Assembly (NCBI RefSeq): GCF_014701235.1
Contig: NZ_AP022873.1
Coordinates: 496,001-560,000 of the forward strand
Origin: Dissulfurispira thermophila
Lineage (GTDB): Bacteria > Nitrospirota > Thermodesulfovibrionia > Thermodesulfovibrionales > Dissulfurispiraceae
Length of the DNA: 64,000 nt
Reading direction: 5' to 3'
Shown one piece after another: positions 43,838-52,486 of this stretch; the stretch's first letter is position 1; each line of letters starts with the position of its first letter. Position numbers and translations under genes: made by a program. The notes beneath the pieces are model-generated. The model saw nothing but the letters and a program-made list of their open reading frames with translations. It was not told the origin of the DNA and ran no database searches.

Positions 43838-45823
43838 ATGGATAAGCACATTATGAAGAGTGCCAATGAAGCAGCAGAGAGAATAATAGAGTGGGGAGAG
43901 GCTCATAAAATAGAGACATGCTTTGAGAGGGCAGAGAAATTAAAACCATGCCCCATAGGTGAAAAAGGTGCGTGTTGTAAGGTATGCCACATGGGGCCTT
44001 GCAGGCTTGTTGGTAAGAATGCAGAGGAAGAGGCAAGGGGTGTATGTGGAGCAACTCTTCCTACAGTTGCGGCAAGGAATCTTGTGAGGATGATTGCTGC
44101 GGGGACTGCTGCCCATAGTGACCATGCGAGAGATATGGTCCTGACATTGCTTGCTGCTGCAACAGGCGAGGCAAAGGACTTCCAGATAACTGATGTAAGA
44201 AAACTTTATAGAGTGGCAGGAATACTCGGAATAGAATTTGAAGGCAGACCGGTGAATGATGTTGCAAAGGATGTGGCGTTGAGGTTTCTTGAAGACTATA
44301 GCAGACAAAAAGGTGAAATAAACTATGCAAAGAGGGCTCCGAAGAAGACACAGGAGAGATGGAGAAAGTGGGGTATCGTTCCGAGGAATATAGACAGAGA
44401 GATCGCGGAGGCAATGCACAGGACATCAGTTGGCGTTGACCATGACCCTGACCATCTCCTCTTGCACGGATTAAAAACAGCGATCGCAGACGGATGGGGT
44501 GGCAGTATGATATCAACAGACATCACAGATATCCTTTTTGGAACACCAAGACCTGTGAAGGCTGAGGCGAGCTTTGGAATATTTAAAGAGGATGAGGTGA
44601 ATTTAGTTGTTCATGGGCATGAACCTTCACTTGCAGAGATGATAGTTGATGTAGCATCAGAGCCAGAGATGATTGCATATGCAAAGTCAAAAGGGGCAAA
44701 AGGAATAAACTTAGGTGGAATGTGCTGCACTGCAAATGAAGTCCTTATGAGACATGGGATTCCTACTGCAGGCGGATTCACGAATCAGGAACTTGGAATA
44801 ATGACAGGGCTTGTTGACGCCTTGACTGTTGATGTGCAGTGTATAATGCCTGCGATAGCAGAGCTTTCAAAGAAATTCCATACAAAGATAATAACAACAT
44901 CTGAAAAGGCAAAGATCCCCAGTGCTGTGCATATTGAATATGATGAGCACAGGGCGAGGGAAATAGCAAGGGAGATAGTGAAACTTGCCTGCGACAATTA
45001 CCAGAACAGAAAAACAGAGGGAAGTCACATTACAGATAAATTCCCTGTGGTTGCAGGATTCTCTCATGAATATATTGAATATATGCAGGGTGGTAGATGG
45101 AGGGCATCATTTAGACCTTTAAATGACGCCATTATGGCAGGAAGGATCCGCGGTGTTGTTGGTCTTGCAGGATGTGACAATCCAAGGGTTCCTTCTACAG
45201 GTATTCACAAATACCTTGCAACAGAGTTGATTAAAAACGATGTGCTTATTGTTTCTACAGGCTGCGGCTCTGCAGCATGTGGTACCGCGGGTTATCTCAC
45301 TCCAGAGATGGCACTGGAACATGCAGGACCTGGCTTAAGGGAGGTGTGTGAGGCGATAGGAATCCCGCCAATACTGCATCTTGGCGCCTGTGTTGATAAC
45401 TCAAGGATACTCACAATATTGAGTGCAATGGCAGAAGAGGGCGGATTATCTGATGAGATCGGCGGCATGCCGGGTGTTGGTATTGCGCCAGAATGGATGT
45501 CAGAGAAGGCAATTGCTATCGGCTGTTATTTTGCAGCTTCAGGTGTTCCAGTCATATTCGGTGGGGAATCTCCAGTGGGATCAAGCGAAGAAGTGACAAG
45601 AATAATGACAGAGGTGTGGTATGAGAGGTTTAAGGGTGCGATGCACTTTGAGCCTGACCCTGAAAAGATGCTCGCACTTGCCCTTGATTACATAGATAAG
45701 GCGAGGGAGGCACTGAAACTCAAGAAATACGAGCCTGGCAAGTTTGGTGCAGAGCGTGTGCTTATGGATATGGCTGCAAGGCGTGAATTAGAAAGAGCAG
45801 CAAAGCCGCATATAGGGTTATAA
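43838..45823 (+). CDS. cooS: anaerobic CO dehydrogenase catalytic subunit of the CODH/ACS complex
   Basis: The 661-residue protein has CPIGEKGACC, giving the CX7C D-cluster followed by the B-cluster CCKVCHMGPC. C-cluster residues are visible in VVHGHEPSL, CCTANEVLMRHG, GCDNPRVPS, STGCGSAACGTAGY and HLGACVDNSR. Canonical ligands look intact. It reduces CO2 to CO for ACS. The acsB-cooS gap is 17 bases, so they are made together (also called acsA). Confidence 0.96.
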   Translation: MDKHIMKSANEAAERIIEWGEAHKIETCFERAEKLKPCPIGEKGACCKVCHMGPCRLVGKNAEEEARGVCGATLPTVAARNLVRMIAAGTAAHSDHARDMVLTLLAAATGEAKDFQITDVRKLYRVAGILGIEFEGRPVNDVAKDVALRFLEDYSRQKGEINYAKRAPKKTQERWRKWGIVPRNIDREIAEAMHRTSVGVDHDPDHLLLHGLKTAIADGWGGSMISTDITDILFGTPRPVKAEASFGIFKEDEVNLVVHGHEPSLAEMIVDVASEPEMIAYAKSKGAKGINLGGMCCTANEVLMRHGIPTAGGFTNQELGIMTGLVDALTVDVQCIMPAIAELSKKFHTKIITTSEKAKIPSAVHIEYDEHRAREIAREIVKLACDNYQNRKTEGSHITDKFPVVAGFSHEYIEYMQGGRWRASFRPLNDAIMAGRIRGVVGLAGCDNPRVPSTGIHKYLATELIKNDVLIVSTGCGSAACGTAGYLTPEMALEHAGPGLREVCEAIGIPPILHLGACVDNSRILTILSAMAEEGGLSDEIGGMPGVGIAPEWMSEKAIAIGCYFAASGVPVIFGGESPVGSSEEVTRIMTEVWYERFKGAMHFEPDPEKMLALALDYIDKAREALKLKKYEPGKFGAERVLMDMAARRELERAAKPHIGL

Positions 45824-45827
45824 AGAC

Positions 45828-45896
45828 AGGTTAAGGTTAAGGTTGAGGTCGAGAAGAAGGCAAAAGAATTCTTAACCTTAACCTCGGCCTTAGCCT
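45828..45896. repeat. long AGGTTAAGG-type hairpin after cooS
   Basis: AGGTTAAGGTTAAGGTTGAGG and the complement of CTTAACCTTAACCTCGGCCTTAGCCT form an imperfect stem. It shares AGGTTAAGG with the hairpin at 41554. It separates the acs genes from the NuoE-like gene. RNA structure is likely; the role is unknown. Confidence 0.6.
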
Positions 45897-45913
45897 AAAA
45901 CTTTGGAGGTTAG

Positions 45914-46414
45914 ATGAAGATAGAAGAACTTAATGTAGATGAACATTATAAAGAGATAGGAGAAGTCCTTACAGGAGATCAGAAAAAAAAAGGCATTCTC
46001 ATACATGCCTTTCAGCAGATTCAGAAGGAATATAATTATCTTCCCGAGGACAAACTAAAGGAATTGTCAAAAAAACTCGATATTCCATTGTCTGATATAT
46101 ACAGTGCTGCATCATTTTACAAACACTTCTATTTTAAACCGAGAGGAAAGAATGTCGTCTGTGTATGTATGGGAACAGCATGCCATGTGAGAGGCGCATC
46201 AAAGGTTCTTGAAAGGCTCGAAGAGGAATTTGGGATTAAAGAAGGTGAAACCACAGAGGATTTATCAATGACATTAGAGACAGTTGGCTGTGTTGGCTGT
46301 TGTGGTCTTGCCCCTGTTGTGACAGTCAATGAAGAGGTCGTGGGCGATGTCGGCACTAAAAAGGTGAACGAGATTATAAAAAGGGTCAAGTCTTCGGATA
46401 AGGTTAGGTCCTGA
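45914..46414 (+). CDS. NuoE-like [2Fe-2S] subunit
   Basis: The 166-residue thioredoxin-like protein has cluster ligands CMGTACHVRG and VGCVGCCGLAPVV, as in NuoE, HoxE and HydC. It binds [2Fe-2S] and partners the NuoF-like protein encoded ten bases later. It is part of a soluble diaphorase linked to the Wood-Ljungdahl operon. Confidence 0.92.
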   Translation: MKIEELNVDEHYKEIGEVLTGDQKKKGILIHAFQQIQKEYNYLPEDKLKELSKKLDIPLSDIYSAASFYKHFYFKPRGKNVVCVCMGTACHVRGASKVLERLEEEFGIKEGETTEDLSMTLETVGCVGCCGLAPVVTVNEEVVGDVGTKKVNEIIKRVKSSDKVRS

Positions 46415-46423
46415 AGGAGTTGA

Positions 46424-48769
46424 ATGATGGAGAAACTAAAGAGCATAGATGATTTAAAGAGACTTAGGGAAAAACTCTCATCAGAGATATTTTTACATGG
46501 AAAGCCGAGGATAAGGGCATGTTGTGGGACAGCATGCACTGCAACTGGCTCATATAAAGTGATTGATGCGATCCATGAAGACGCAAAGAAAAAAGGAATC
46601 GATATAGAAATTGTAAAAACAGGATGTCAGGGCATGTGCCAAAAAGGTCCTGTGATGAAGGTAGAGCCATCAGATGTCTTTTATCAGAGGGTAAGGCCAG
46701 AACAAGCATCGTCCCTTGTGAGTTTTACTTTTGTTGGAGGTATGCCTTATAGGCAGGCTCTTTACAGAGAAGACATCTTTAAGGAGCCAAGCCTTGAAAT
46801 GATGGATCTCCCTTTTTATAAAAAGCAGATGAGGGTTGCCCTCAGAAACAATGATAAGATAGACCCAACTAATATATATCATTATATTGCTATAGGTGGA
46901 TATAAGGCACTTGAAAAGGCATTGGCATCTATGACCCCTGATGATGTCTTAAACGAGGTTGATAAGGCAAACCTGAGAGGTAGAGGCGGTGCTGGTTTCC
47001 CCGCAGGAAAGAAATGGAAGCATACAAAAAGCTCTCCAGAAAAGATAAGGTTTGTAATAGCTAACGGAGACGAGGGTGACCCTGGGGCATTTATGGATAG
47101 GTCTATAATGGAAGGTGATCCACACAGTCTTTTTGAAGGAATGCTTTTATGTGCATATGCTATTGATGCACAATATGGTTTTATTTATGTTAGGCATGAA
47201 TATCCGCTTGCTGTTAAAAATTTAAAGCACGCAATAAAACAGGCAGAGGAACTTGGGCTGTTAGGTAAAAATATACTCGGGACTGATTTCAGTTTCTTTC
47301 TTGATGTGAGAGAAGGTGCCGGGGCATTTGTGTGTGGTGAATCAACGGCTCTTGTTGCATCAATAGAGGGAGAAAGGGGATTCCCAAGGCCTCGTCCTCC
47401 AAGGCTTTCTGAGATAGGTGGAGGTGTATTTGGCTATCCGAGCAATCTAAACAACATAGAGACCTATGCATGCGTGCCTCCAATAATTGAAAAGGGAGCA
47501 GATTGGTTCAGAAGCATAGGTACAGAGACTTCACCTGGAACAAAGGTCTTTGCCCTTACTGGAAAGGTCAAAAATACAGGGCTTGTTGAGGTCCCGATGG
47601 GTACGACTTTAAGAGAGATAATATTTGATATAGGCGGTGGAATTATTGGAGATAAACAATTCAAGGCGGTTCAGACAGGAGGTCCATCAGGAGGATGTCT
47701 GCCTGCAAGTTATCTTGATTTGCCTGTTGATTTTGACTCACTCACAAAGGTTGGTTCCATGATGGGGTCAGGAGGTATGGTTGTTCTGGATGAGGATACA
47801 TGCATGGTAGATGTGGCAAAGTACTTTCTCTCATTTACACAATCAGAGTCATGTGGGAAATGTCCACCTTGTAGAATTGGTACATATCAGATGCTTCAGA
47901 TACTTGAAAGGATTACAACAGGCAATGGACAGCCTGAAGACATAAACAGCCTGGTAAAAATAGGAAAACTTGTGCAAAAGGGTTCTTTATGTGGGCTTGG
48001 GCAGAGCGCTCCGAATCCTGTGCTCTCTGCAATAAAGTATTTTAGAGAGGAATTTGAAGAGCATGTCTATGATAAATACTGCAGGGCAAAGGTATGCAGC
48101 GGTCTTGGTGCCTTTGTTATAGACCAGACCGAATGTTTCAGATGCGGTTTATGCAAACAGGCATGTGCATTTGATGCTGTAAAAGAAACAAGGGAGCAGT
48201 ATTTTATTGATCGTCAGTATTGCACAAGTTGTAAGGCATGCTATTATGCATGTCCAATTGGTGCGGTTAAAGTAAGGAAACCGAGACATTTAAAGATTGA
48301 GGAAGAGTTTAAGATCTCCTCAGAACAAATAGAAATTATCGAAAGGAGAGCAAAGATGACTTTAAGAGATATACTTGAATCTAAGCCTGCAATAGAAGTG
48401 CTTGGTATTAATAGAAAACACAGGGTAAAAGAGGCTATAAAACTTATGAATGAAAGGAACATCAGCGCTGTAATGGTCTTTGGCGATAACAATAAACTGG
48501 TTGGAATGTTTACAGAGAGAGATGTAGTGCGCTGTTTTGACAGAAATATCAATTTCGATACAGAAGTAATCGAGAATGTTATGAGCAAGGATATAATTAC
48601 CTTTGAGCCGTCCACAGAAATAAGTGCAGCAATATCTGTCGTTGCAAACAAGAAGGTGAGACACCTACCAGTTGTAGAGGGTGATAAGGTCGTGGGAATG
48701 GTTACATACAGGGATTTGGTGTCTTATGTGCTTCCCGAAATAGTTTATATGGCTGAAGAGATGTATTAG
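46424..48769 (+). CDS. NuoF/HydB-like NADH-binding subunit with C-terminal CBS pair
   Basis: The 781-residue protein has several domains in order. A [2Fe-2S] thioredoxin-like part is first (CCGTACTATGSYKV, residues about 28-110). The NADH/FMN domain follows (LRGRGGAGFPAGKKWKHT; NGDEGDPGAFMDRS), then the SLBB and [4Fe-4S] motif ESCGKCPPCRIGT. Two ferredoxin motifs come next (CFRCGLCKQAC; CTSCKACYYAC). From residue 648 is a CBS-domain pair (VKEAIKLMNERNISAVMVF; VVANKKVRHLPVVEGDKVVG). The first parts equal HydB of bifurcating hydrogenases. The CBS pair suggests AMP/ATP control and is unusual. Confidence 0.92.
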   Translation: MMEKLKSIDDLKRLREKLSSEIFLHGKPRIRACCGTACTATGSYKVIDAIHEDAKKKGIDIEIVKTGCQGMCQKGPVMKVEPSDVFYQRVRPEQASSLVSFTFVGGMPYRQALYREDIFKEPSLEMMDLPFYKKQMRVALRNNDKIDPTNIYHYIAIGGYKALEKALASMTPDDVLNEVDKANLRGRGGAGFPAGKKWKHTKSSPEKIRFVIANGDEGDPGAFMDRSIMEGDPHSLFEGMLLCAYAIDAQYGFIYVRHEYPLAVKNLKHAIKQAEELGLLGKNILGTDFSFFLDVREGAGAFVCGESTALVASIEGERGFPRPRPPRLSEIGGGVFGYPSNLNNIETYACVPPIIEKGADWFRSIGTETSPGTKVFALTGKVKNTGLVEVPMGTTLREIIFDIGGGIIGDKQFKAVQTGGPSGGCLPASYLDLPVDFDSLTKVGSMMGSGGMVVLDEDTCMVDVAKYFLSFTQSESCGKCPPCRIGTYQMLQILERITTGNGQPEDINSLVKIGKLVQKGSLCGLGQSAPNPVLSAIKYFREEFEEHVYDKYCRAKVCSGLGAFVIDQTECFRCGLCKQACAFDAVKETREQYFIDRQYCTSCKACYYACPIGAVKVRKPRHLKIEEEFKISSEQIEIIERRAKMTLRDILESKPAIEVLGINRKHRVKEAIKLMNERNISAVMVFGDNNKLVGMFTERDVVRCFDRNINFDTEVIENVMSKDIITFEPSTEISAAISVVANKKVRHLPVVEGDKVVGMVTYRDLVSYVLPEIVYMAEEMY

Positions 48770-48777
48770 GAGTAATT

Positions 48778-49392
48778 ATGACCGAGACAAAGGAATTAAA
48801 AGTCGAAGATATAAAGAAAACAGCAGAGGAGAAAGGCTGTCCTGTCCAAAAAGCACTTTATTATATTACTGAATTTCTTTCTGGACCCATGTGTGGCAGG
48901 TGTTTTCCCTGTGCACTCGGCAGTTATGAGGCAAGGATAAGGCTCCAGAATATTGTGGAGGGGAAAGGCTCAAATGCCGATCTCTCCGCATTAAAAAGGA
49001 TAGCTGAAGATATGGCAGAGGGTTCTCTATGCAAAAAGGGAAAGGATACGGCAAAGTTTATACTTGAGTGGATGGCAACTGATGTCTATGAGGAACATAT
49101 TAGTGGCAGATGTCCATCAAGGGAGTGTAAGGCATTTGTTGAGTACAGGATTATTCCTGAAAAATGTATAATGTGCGGTCTCTGTAAAGAGGCATGTAGA
49201 TATGGGGCAATACTTGGGGAAAAGAAGAAGCCTTTTTTAAGCGGCTATCTTCCCTTTGAGATAAGGCAGAAAAGGTGTGTAAAGTGTGGTGATTGTTTGC
49301 CTGTATGTCCAACAGAGGCGATTATAATTGTTGATGTAAAAAGCAAAGAACTGACTAATGTGGCACAGGCAGCTCAAGGCAGTTCAAAATAG
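48778..49392 (+). CDS. Fe-S protein with NuoF-like cluster domain and two ferredoxin clusters
   Basis: The 204-residue protein has FLSGPMCGRCFPCALGSYEA, like the NuoF [4Fe-4S] region but without the flavin and NADH domain. Two ferredoxin motifs follow (CIMCGLCKEACRYGAI; CVKCGDCLPVCPTEAI). It starts eight bases after the HydB-like stop and is probably a small electron-transfer subunit of the same complex, perhaps giving ferredoxin access. A 9-base hairpin GTTCAAAAT/ATTTTGAAC lies at 49382-49405, at its end. Confidence 0.8.
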   Translation: MTETKELKVEDIKKTAEEKGCPVQKALYYITEFLSGPMCGRCFPCALGSYEARIRLQNIVEGKGSNADLSALKRIAEDMAEGSLCKKGKDTAKFILEWMATDVYEEHISGRCPSRECKAFVEYRIIPEKCIMCGLCKEACRYGAILGEKKKPFLSGYLPFEIRQKRCVKCGDCLPVCPTEAIIIVDVKSKELTNVAQAAQGSSK

Positions 49393-49448
49393 TTCAATTT
49401 TGAACAAACTTGAACAAGCTCTAAACTATTTGAATAAATGGAGGATTT

Positions 49449-51461
49449 ATGGCAAATATGGTTAATCTTAAGATAGACGGTAAGGAGATAAAGGCTCCAG
49501 AGGGAATGAACCTTATTGATGCTGCAGAGCTTGCAGGTATTCATATACCAAACCTCTGTTATCTAAAGGGATTAAAGGGCATTGGTGCATGCAGGCTCTG
49601 TCTTGTGGAAATAGAAGGGATGAAGGCACCAATGATTGCATGCACAACAAAGGTCAAAGAGGGAATGGTTGTCAATACAAATACAGAAAGGGTTCAGGAA
49701 GTAAGAAAATTCGTAATAGACCTCATTTTATCTATGCATCCACTTGATTGCATGACATGCACAAAGGCAGGTGTATGCAATCTCCAGCAGTATGCCTATG
49801 ACTTTGAGATAAAGGAATCATCCTTTACAAGAAAGAAATTCGGTTTTGCGCCTGATGAGGCAAATCCATTCATAAAGCGTGACCCAGACTATTGTGTCCT
49901 CTGTGGAAGGTGTGTAAGGATCTGTAAAGATCAGGGAACTAATGTCCTTGAGTTTATGGGTAGAGGGGTTGGGTCAAAGGTAACAACGGCAAATGATAAG
50001 CCGCTTCAGGAATCAGGCTGTACATTCTGCGGAAGTTGCATTGATGTGTGTCCTGTGAATGCAATCCTTGAGGCAGATAGATGGAGAAAGGGCAGGGAAT
50101 GGGATTATGACAAAGTCAAATCAGTCTGTCTTCTTTGCGGCAATGGCTGCGACATAACTGTTAGCACAAAAGACGGGCAGATAATGAAAATCAATGCAGG
50201 GGCATTAGAAGGTTCATCTGAAAGATATATATGTGCTTATGGAAGATTTGGATTTGATTGCATTGCTGCTGATACAAGAGTTGTGTCTCCAATGAAAAGA
50301 GTTAATGGTGAACTTAAACAGACAACATGGGAAGATGCATTGGCAATAGTTGCAGATGCATTGAAAAAGGCAGGCAAGAATGCAGGATTTATAACAACAT
50401 CAGGAATACTTAATGAAGATGCACTTACTCTAAAAAAGTTTGCATCTGATGTTGTAAGGACAAAAAATGTTGATACTACTGCAAGCCTTTACAGTGATTT
50501 TGATTCACTCATCTCTGAGACTGCAGAACTGGATTCAGCAGACCTCTTTGTCCTTGTAGATTTAAATCCAAATCAGTGGCAGAGGACATTGCCAGCCCTT
50601 GATGCTATTATAAGGAAAAAGGTAAATGCAGGAGCAAAATTAATTGTTATCAATTCATCAGAGCCGAATATTTCATCTGTGGCAGTTGTAAATCTTATTG
50701 AAAATGAGTCATCTGCCCTTATGGCACTAACAAAGGCGTTAATAGATAAAGGGCTTTCAGGAGATAAAAAACTTGCTTCAGCAGTTGCAAATATATCTGT
50801 TTCTGATTTAGTGGATAAGGCAGCAACTCTCTATATGGAGGCAAAGAATCCTATAATTCTTTCATCACCAGCAATGTATCAGGCTGCTGCTAATATTTCT
50901 CTTTTAAAAGGTGTAACAGTATCTGTTCCTGTTGAGAGTAATGCAAAGGGAGTGGCTTTGATGGGACTTGTGACTGAAGGAAAATCATACAAAGAAATGA
51001 TTTCCGGAGGATTAAATCTCCTTTATGTAATTGGGGAGATTCCTTTAAACACCAGACCAGATGTAGATTTCCTTGTTGTCCAGAATTCTCATCTAACAGA
51101 ACTTGCAAAACAAGCAGATGTTATCCTTCCGTCAGCAACATACTTTGAAGTAGATGGAACGATAGTTGATTATCTTGGAAGATTAAAACATGTATGCAAG
51201 GCAATTGAGCCTGCTGGCGAAGCAAAAAGCCATAGGGAGATATTTGTGGATATTGCAGATGTAATGGGTTCAGAGATGAAAGAGGCAAAGGAGAGCGATA
51301 CAAAGAAACTCGCTAAGATAAAGGTAAAGATAGCATCTGCTCCTTTTACACGCAAAGAAGGTTTTGATGTGAAGGTGGATGAAATAATTGAAGCCATAAA
51401 TGCCTCTGTTATTAATGGCTCAAGGCTCCTGTGGCTTAAAGAAGCAGCAGTTTGTGTGTAG
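49449..51461 (+). CDS. NuoG/HydA-like Fe-S subunit with reduced molybdopterin-type domain
   Basis: The 670-residue protein has a [2Fe-2S] plant-type ferredoxin domain (CYLKGLKGIGACRLC), an HxxxCxxC type cluster (HPLDCMTCTKAGVC), two [4Fe-4S] motifs (CVLCGRCVRIC; CTFCGSCIDVC) and SVCLLCGNGCDITV. A shortened bis-MGD fold ends near ATYFEVDGTIVDYLGR. No catalytic SeCys or Cys context of formate dehydrogenase is recognisable. It is probably a NuoG-like electron conduit without molybdenum chemistry. No H-cluster is present, so it is not a hydrogenase. Confidence 0.85.
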   Translation: MANMVNLKIDGKEIKAPEGMNLIDAAELAGIHIPNLCYLKGLKGIGACRLCLVEIEGMKAPMIACTTKVKEGMVVNTNTERVQEVRKFVIDLILSMHPLDCMTCTKAGVCNLQQYAYDFEIKESSFTRKKFGFAPDEANPFIKRDPDYCVLCGRCVRICKDQGTNVLEFMGRGVGSKVTTANDKPLQESGCTFCGSCIDVCPVNAILEADRWRKGREWDYDKVKSVCLLCGNGCDITVSTKDGQIMKINAGALEGSSERYICAYGRFGFDCIAADTRVVSPMKRVNGELKQTTWEDALAIVADALKKAGKNAGFITTSGILNEDALTLKKFASDVVRTKNVDTTASLYSDFDSLISETAELDSADLFVLVDLNPNQWQRTLPALDAIIRKKVNAGAKLIVINSSEPNISSVAVVNLIENESSALMALTKALIDKGLSGDKKLASAVANISVSDLVDKAATLYMEAKNPIILSSPAMYQAAANISLLKGVTVSVPVESNAKGVALMGLVTEGKSYKEMISGGLNLLYVIGEIPLNTRPDVDFLVVQNSHLTELAKQADVILPSATYFEVDGTIVDYLGRLKHVCKAIEPAGEAKSHREIFVDIADVMGSEMKEAKESDTKKLAKIKVKIASAPFTRKEGFDVKVDEIIEAINASVINGSRLLWLKEAAVCV

Positions 51462-51485
51462 ATAAGTTATATAATTGCTTTATAA

Positions 51486-51521
51486 AACAAGAAATCCCGC
51501 ATTTAAGCGGGATTTCTTGTT
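51486..51521 (+). terminator. strong hairpin terminator after the NuoG-like gene
   Basis: AACAAGAAATCCCGC and GCGGGATTTCTTGTT are perfect 15-base arms around ATTTAA. It separates the NuoG-like gene from nfnA, so these need not share one transcript. Confidence 0.8.
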
Positions 51522-51594
51522 GGAAGTACTTTGTGTCCAGAATTTAGATAAACCATAGGGATTTAAGATAAATTATCTATAAAAAATCTTATAA

Positions 51595-51616
51595 ATTTGC
51601 TACAATAGTAGCAAAT
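51595..51616 (+). promoter_or_regulatory. hairpin covering the nfnA start codon
   Basis: ATTTGCTAC (51595-51603) pairs with GTAGCAAAT (51608-51616) around AATA. The last two bases of the arm are the A and T of the ATG. A TATAAA lies just upstream and no ribosome site is seen. A translation switch or a short-leader start is possible; the same dyad could be a DNA operator. Confidence 0.4.
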
Positions 51617-52460
51617 GGCTAAGATTTTAGAGAAGAGATTGATTCGTTATCCTGATGTCTTTTATTACAGGATAAATGCCCCTTTAATCTCAAGAAAAGC
51701 AAAACCCGGACAATTCGTTATTATTCGTCTTCATGAAAGAGGTGAGCGGATTCCCCTTTCCCTTGCTGACATAAATTCAGAAGAAGGAACCATTAGCCTG
51801 ATTGTTATGGCTGTTGGAAAGACAACAACAGAGATGTCCACATTTAATGTTGGTGACGAAATACTTGATATTTGCGGCCCGCTTGGGCAGCCCACGCATA
51901 TCCAGAAATATGGTCGTGTAATTCTTGTTGGAGGAGGATTTGGAGTTGCTCCGCTTTATCCTATTGCAATGTCATTGAAAGAAATGGGCAATGAGATTGT
52001 TGTTATTATGGGTGCAAGGAGCAAAGATCTATTGATTTACGAGAACGAGATGCGGGCGGTTTGTGATAAGGTCTTAATCACAACAGATGATGGAAGCAAG
52101 GGAATTAAAGGCGTGGTAACAACAGCTCTCAAACAAGAATTAGAGCAGAGTAGTGCCAATATAGTCATGGCTGTTGGGCCTGCTGTTATGATGAAATATG
52201 TCTCTGAGACTACCAGACCATTTGGAATAAAAACGGTTGTGAGTCTGAACTCCATAATGATTGATGGCACAGGCATGTGTGGAGGATGTAGAGTATCTGT
52301 TGGAGGAAAGACGAGATTTGCATGCACAGATGGTCCTGATTTTGACGGGCATCAGGTGGATTGGGATATACTTATCAACCGCCAAAAAACTTATATTAAT
52401 GAAGAAAGAGGGTCGTTTGAGGCATGGAAAAAGCGTCATGTCTTTGCCATCTGCGAGTGA
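51615..52460 (+). CDS. nfnA: NfnA-like ferredoxin-NADP reductase subunit
   Basis: The 281-residue protein has an FAD barrel (KPGQFVIIRLHERGERIPLS), a nucleotide-binding part (ILVGGGFGVAPLYPIA) and the C-terminal [2Fe-2S] site MCGGCRVSVGG...FACTDGPDFDGH. These match the alpha subunit of NADH-dependent reduced ferredoxin:NADP oxidoreductase. With NfnB it moves electrons between NADH, NADPH and ferredoxin by bifurcation. No clear Shine-Dalgarno is seen; a hairpin covers the ATG. Confidence 0.9.
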   Translation: MAKILEKRLIRYPDVFYYRINAPLISRKAKPGQFVIIRLHERGERIPLSLADINSEEGTISLIVMAVGKTTTEMSTFNVGDEILDICGPLGQPTHIQKYGRVILVGGGFGVAPLYPIAMSLKEMGNEIVVIMGARSKDLLIYENEMRAVCDKVLITTDDGSKGIKGVVTTALKQELEQSSANIVMAVGPAVMMKYVSETTRPFGIKTVVSLNSIMIDGTGMCGGCRVSVGGKTRFACTDGPDFDGHQVDWDILINRQKTYINEERGSFEAWKKRHVFAICE

Positions 52461-52486
52461 ATTTATAATGCCTGTGAAAAGAGTGT

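Noticed and set aside
43851-45322. several antisense ORFs inside cooS
   Set aside because: They lie opposite a strongly conserved CODH gene, have no motifs or ribosome sites, and are shadows of its codon pattern.
49449-51461. formate dehydrogenase or FeFe-hydrogenase catalytic subunit
   Set aside because: I see no active-site Cys/SeCys context and no H-cluster motifs; the NuoG-like reading fits better.
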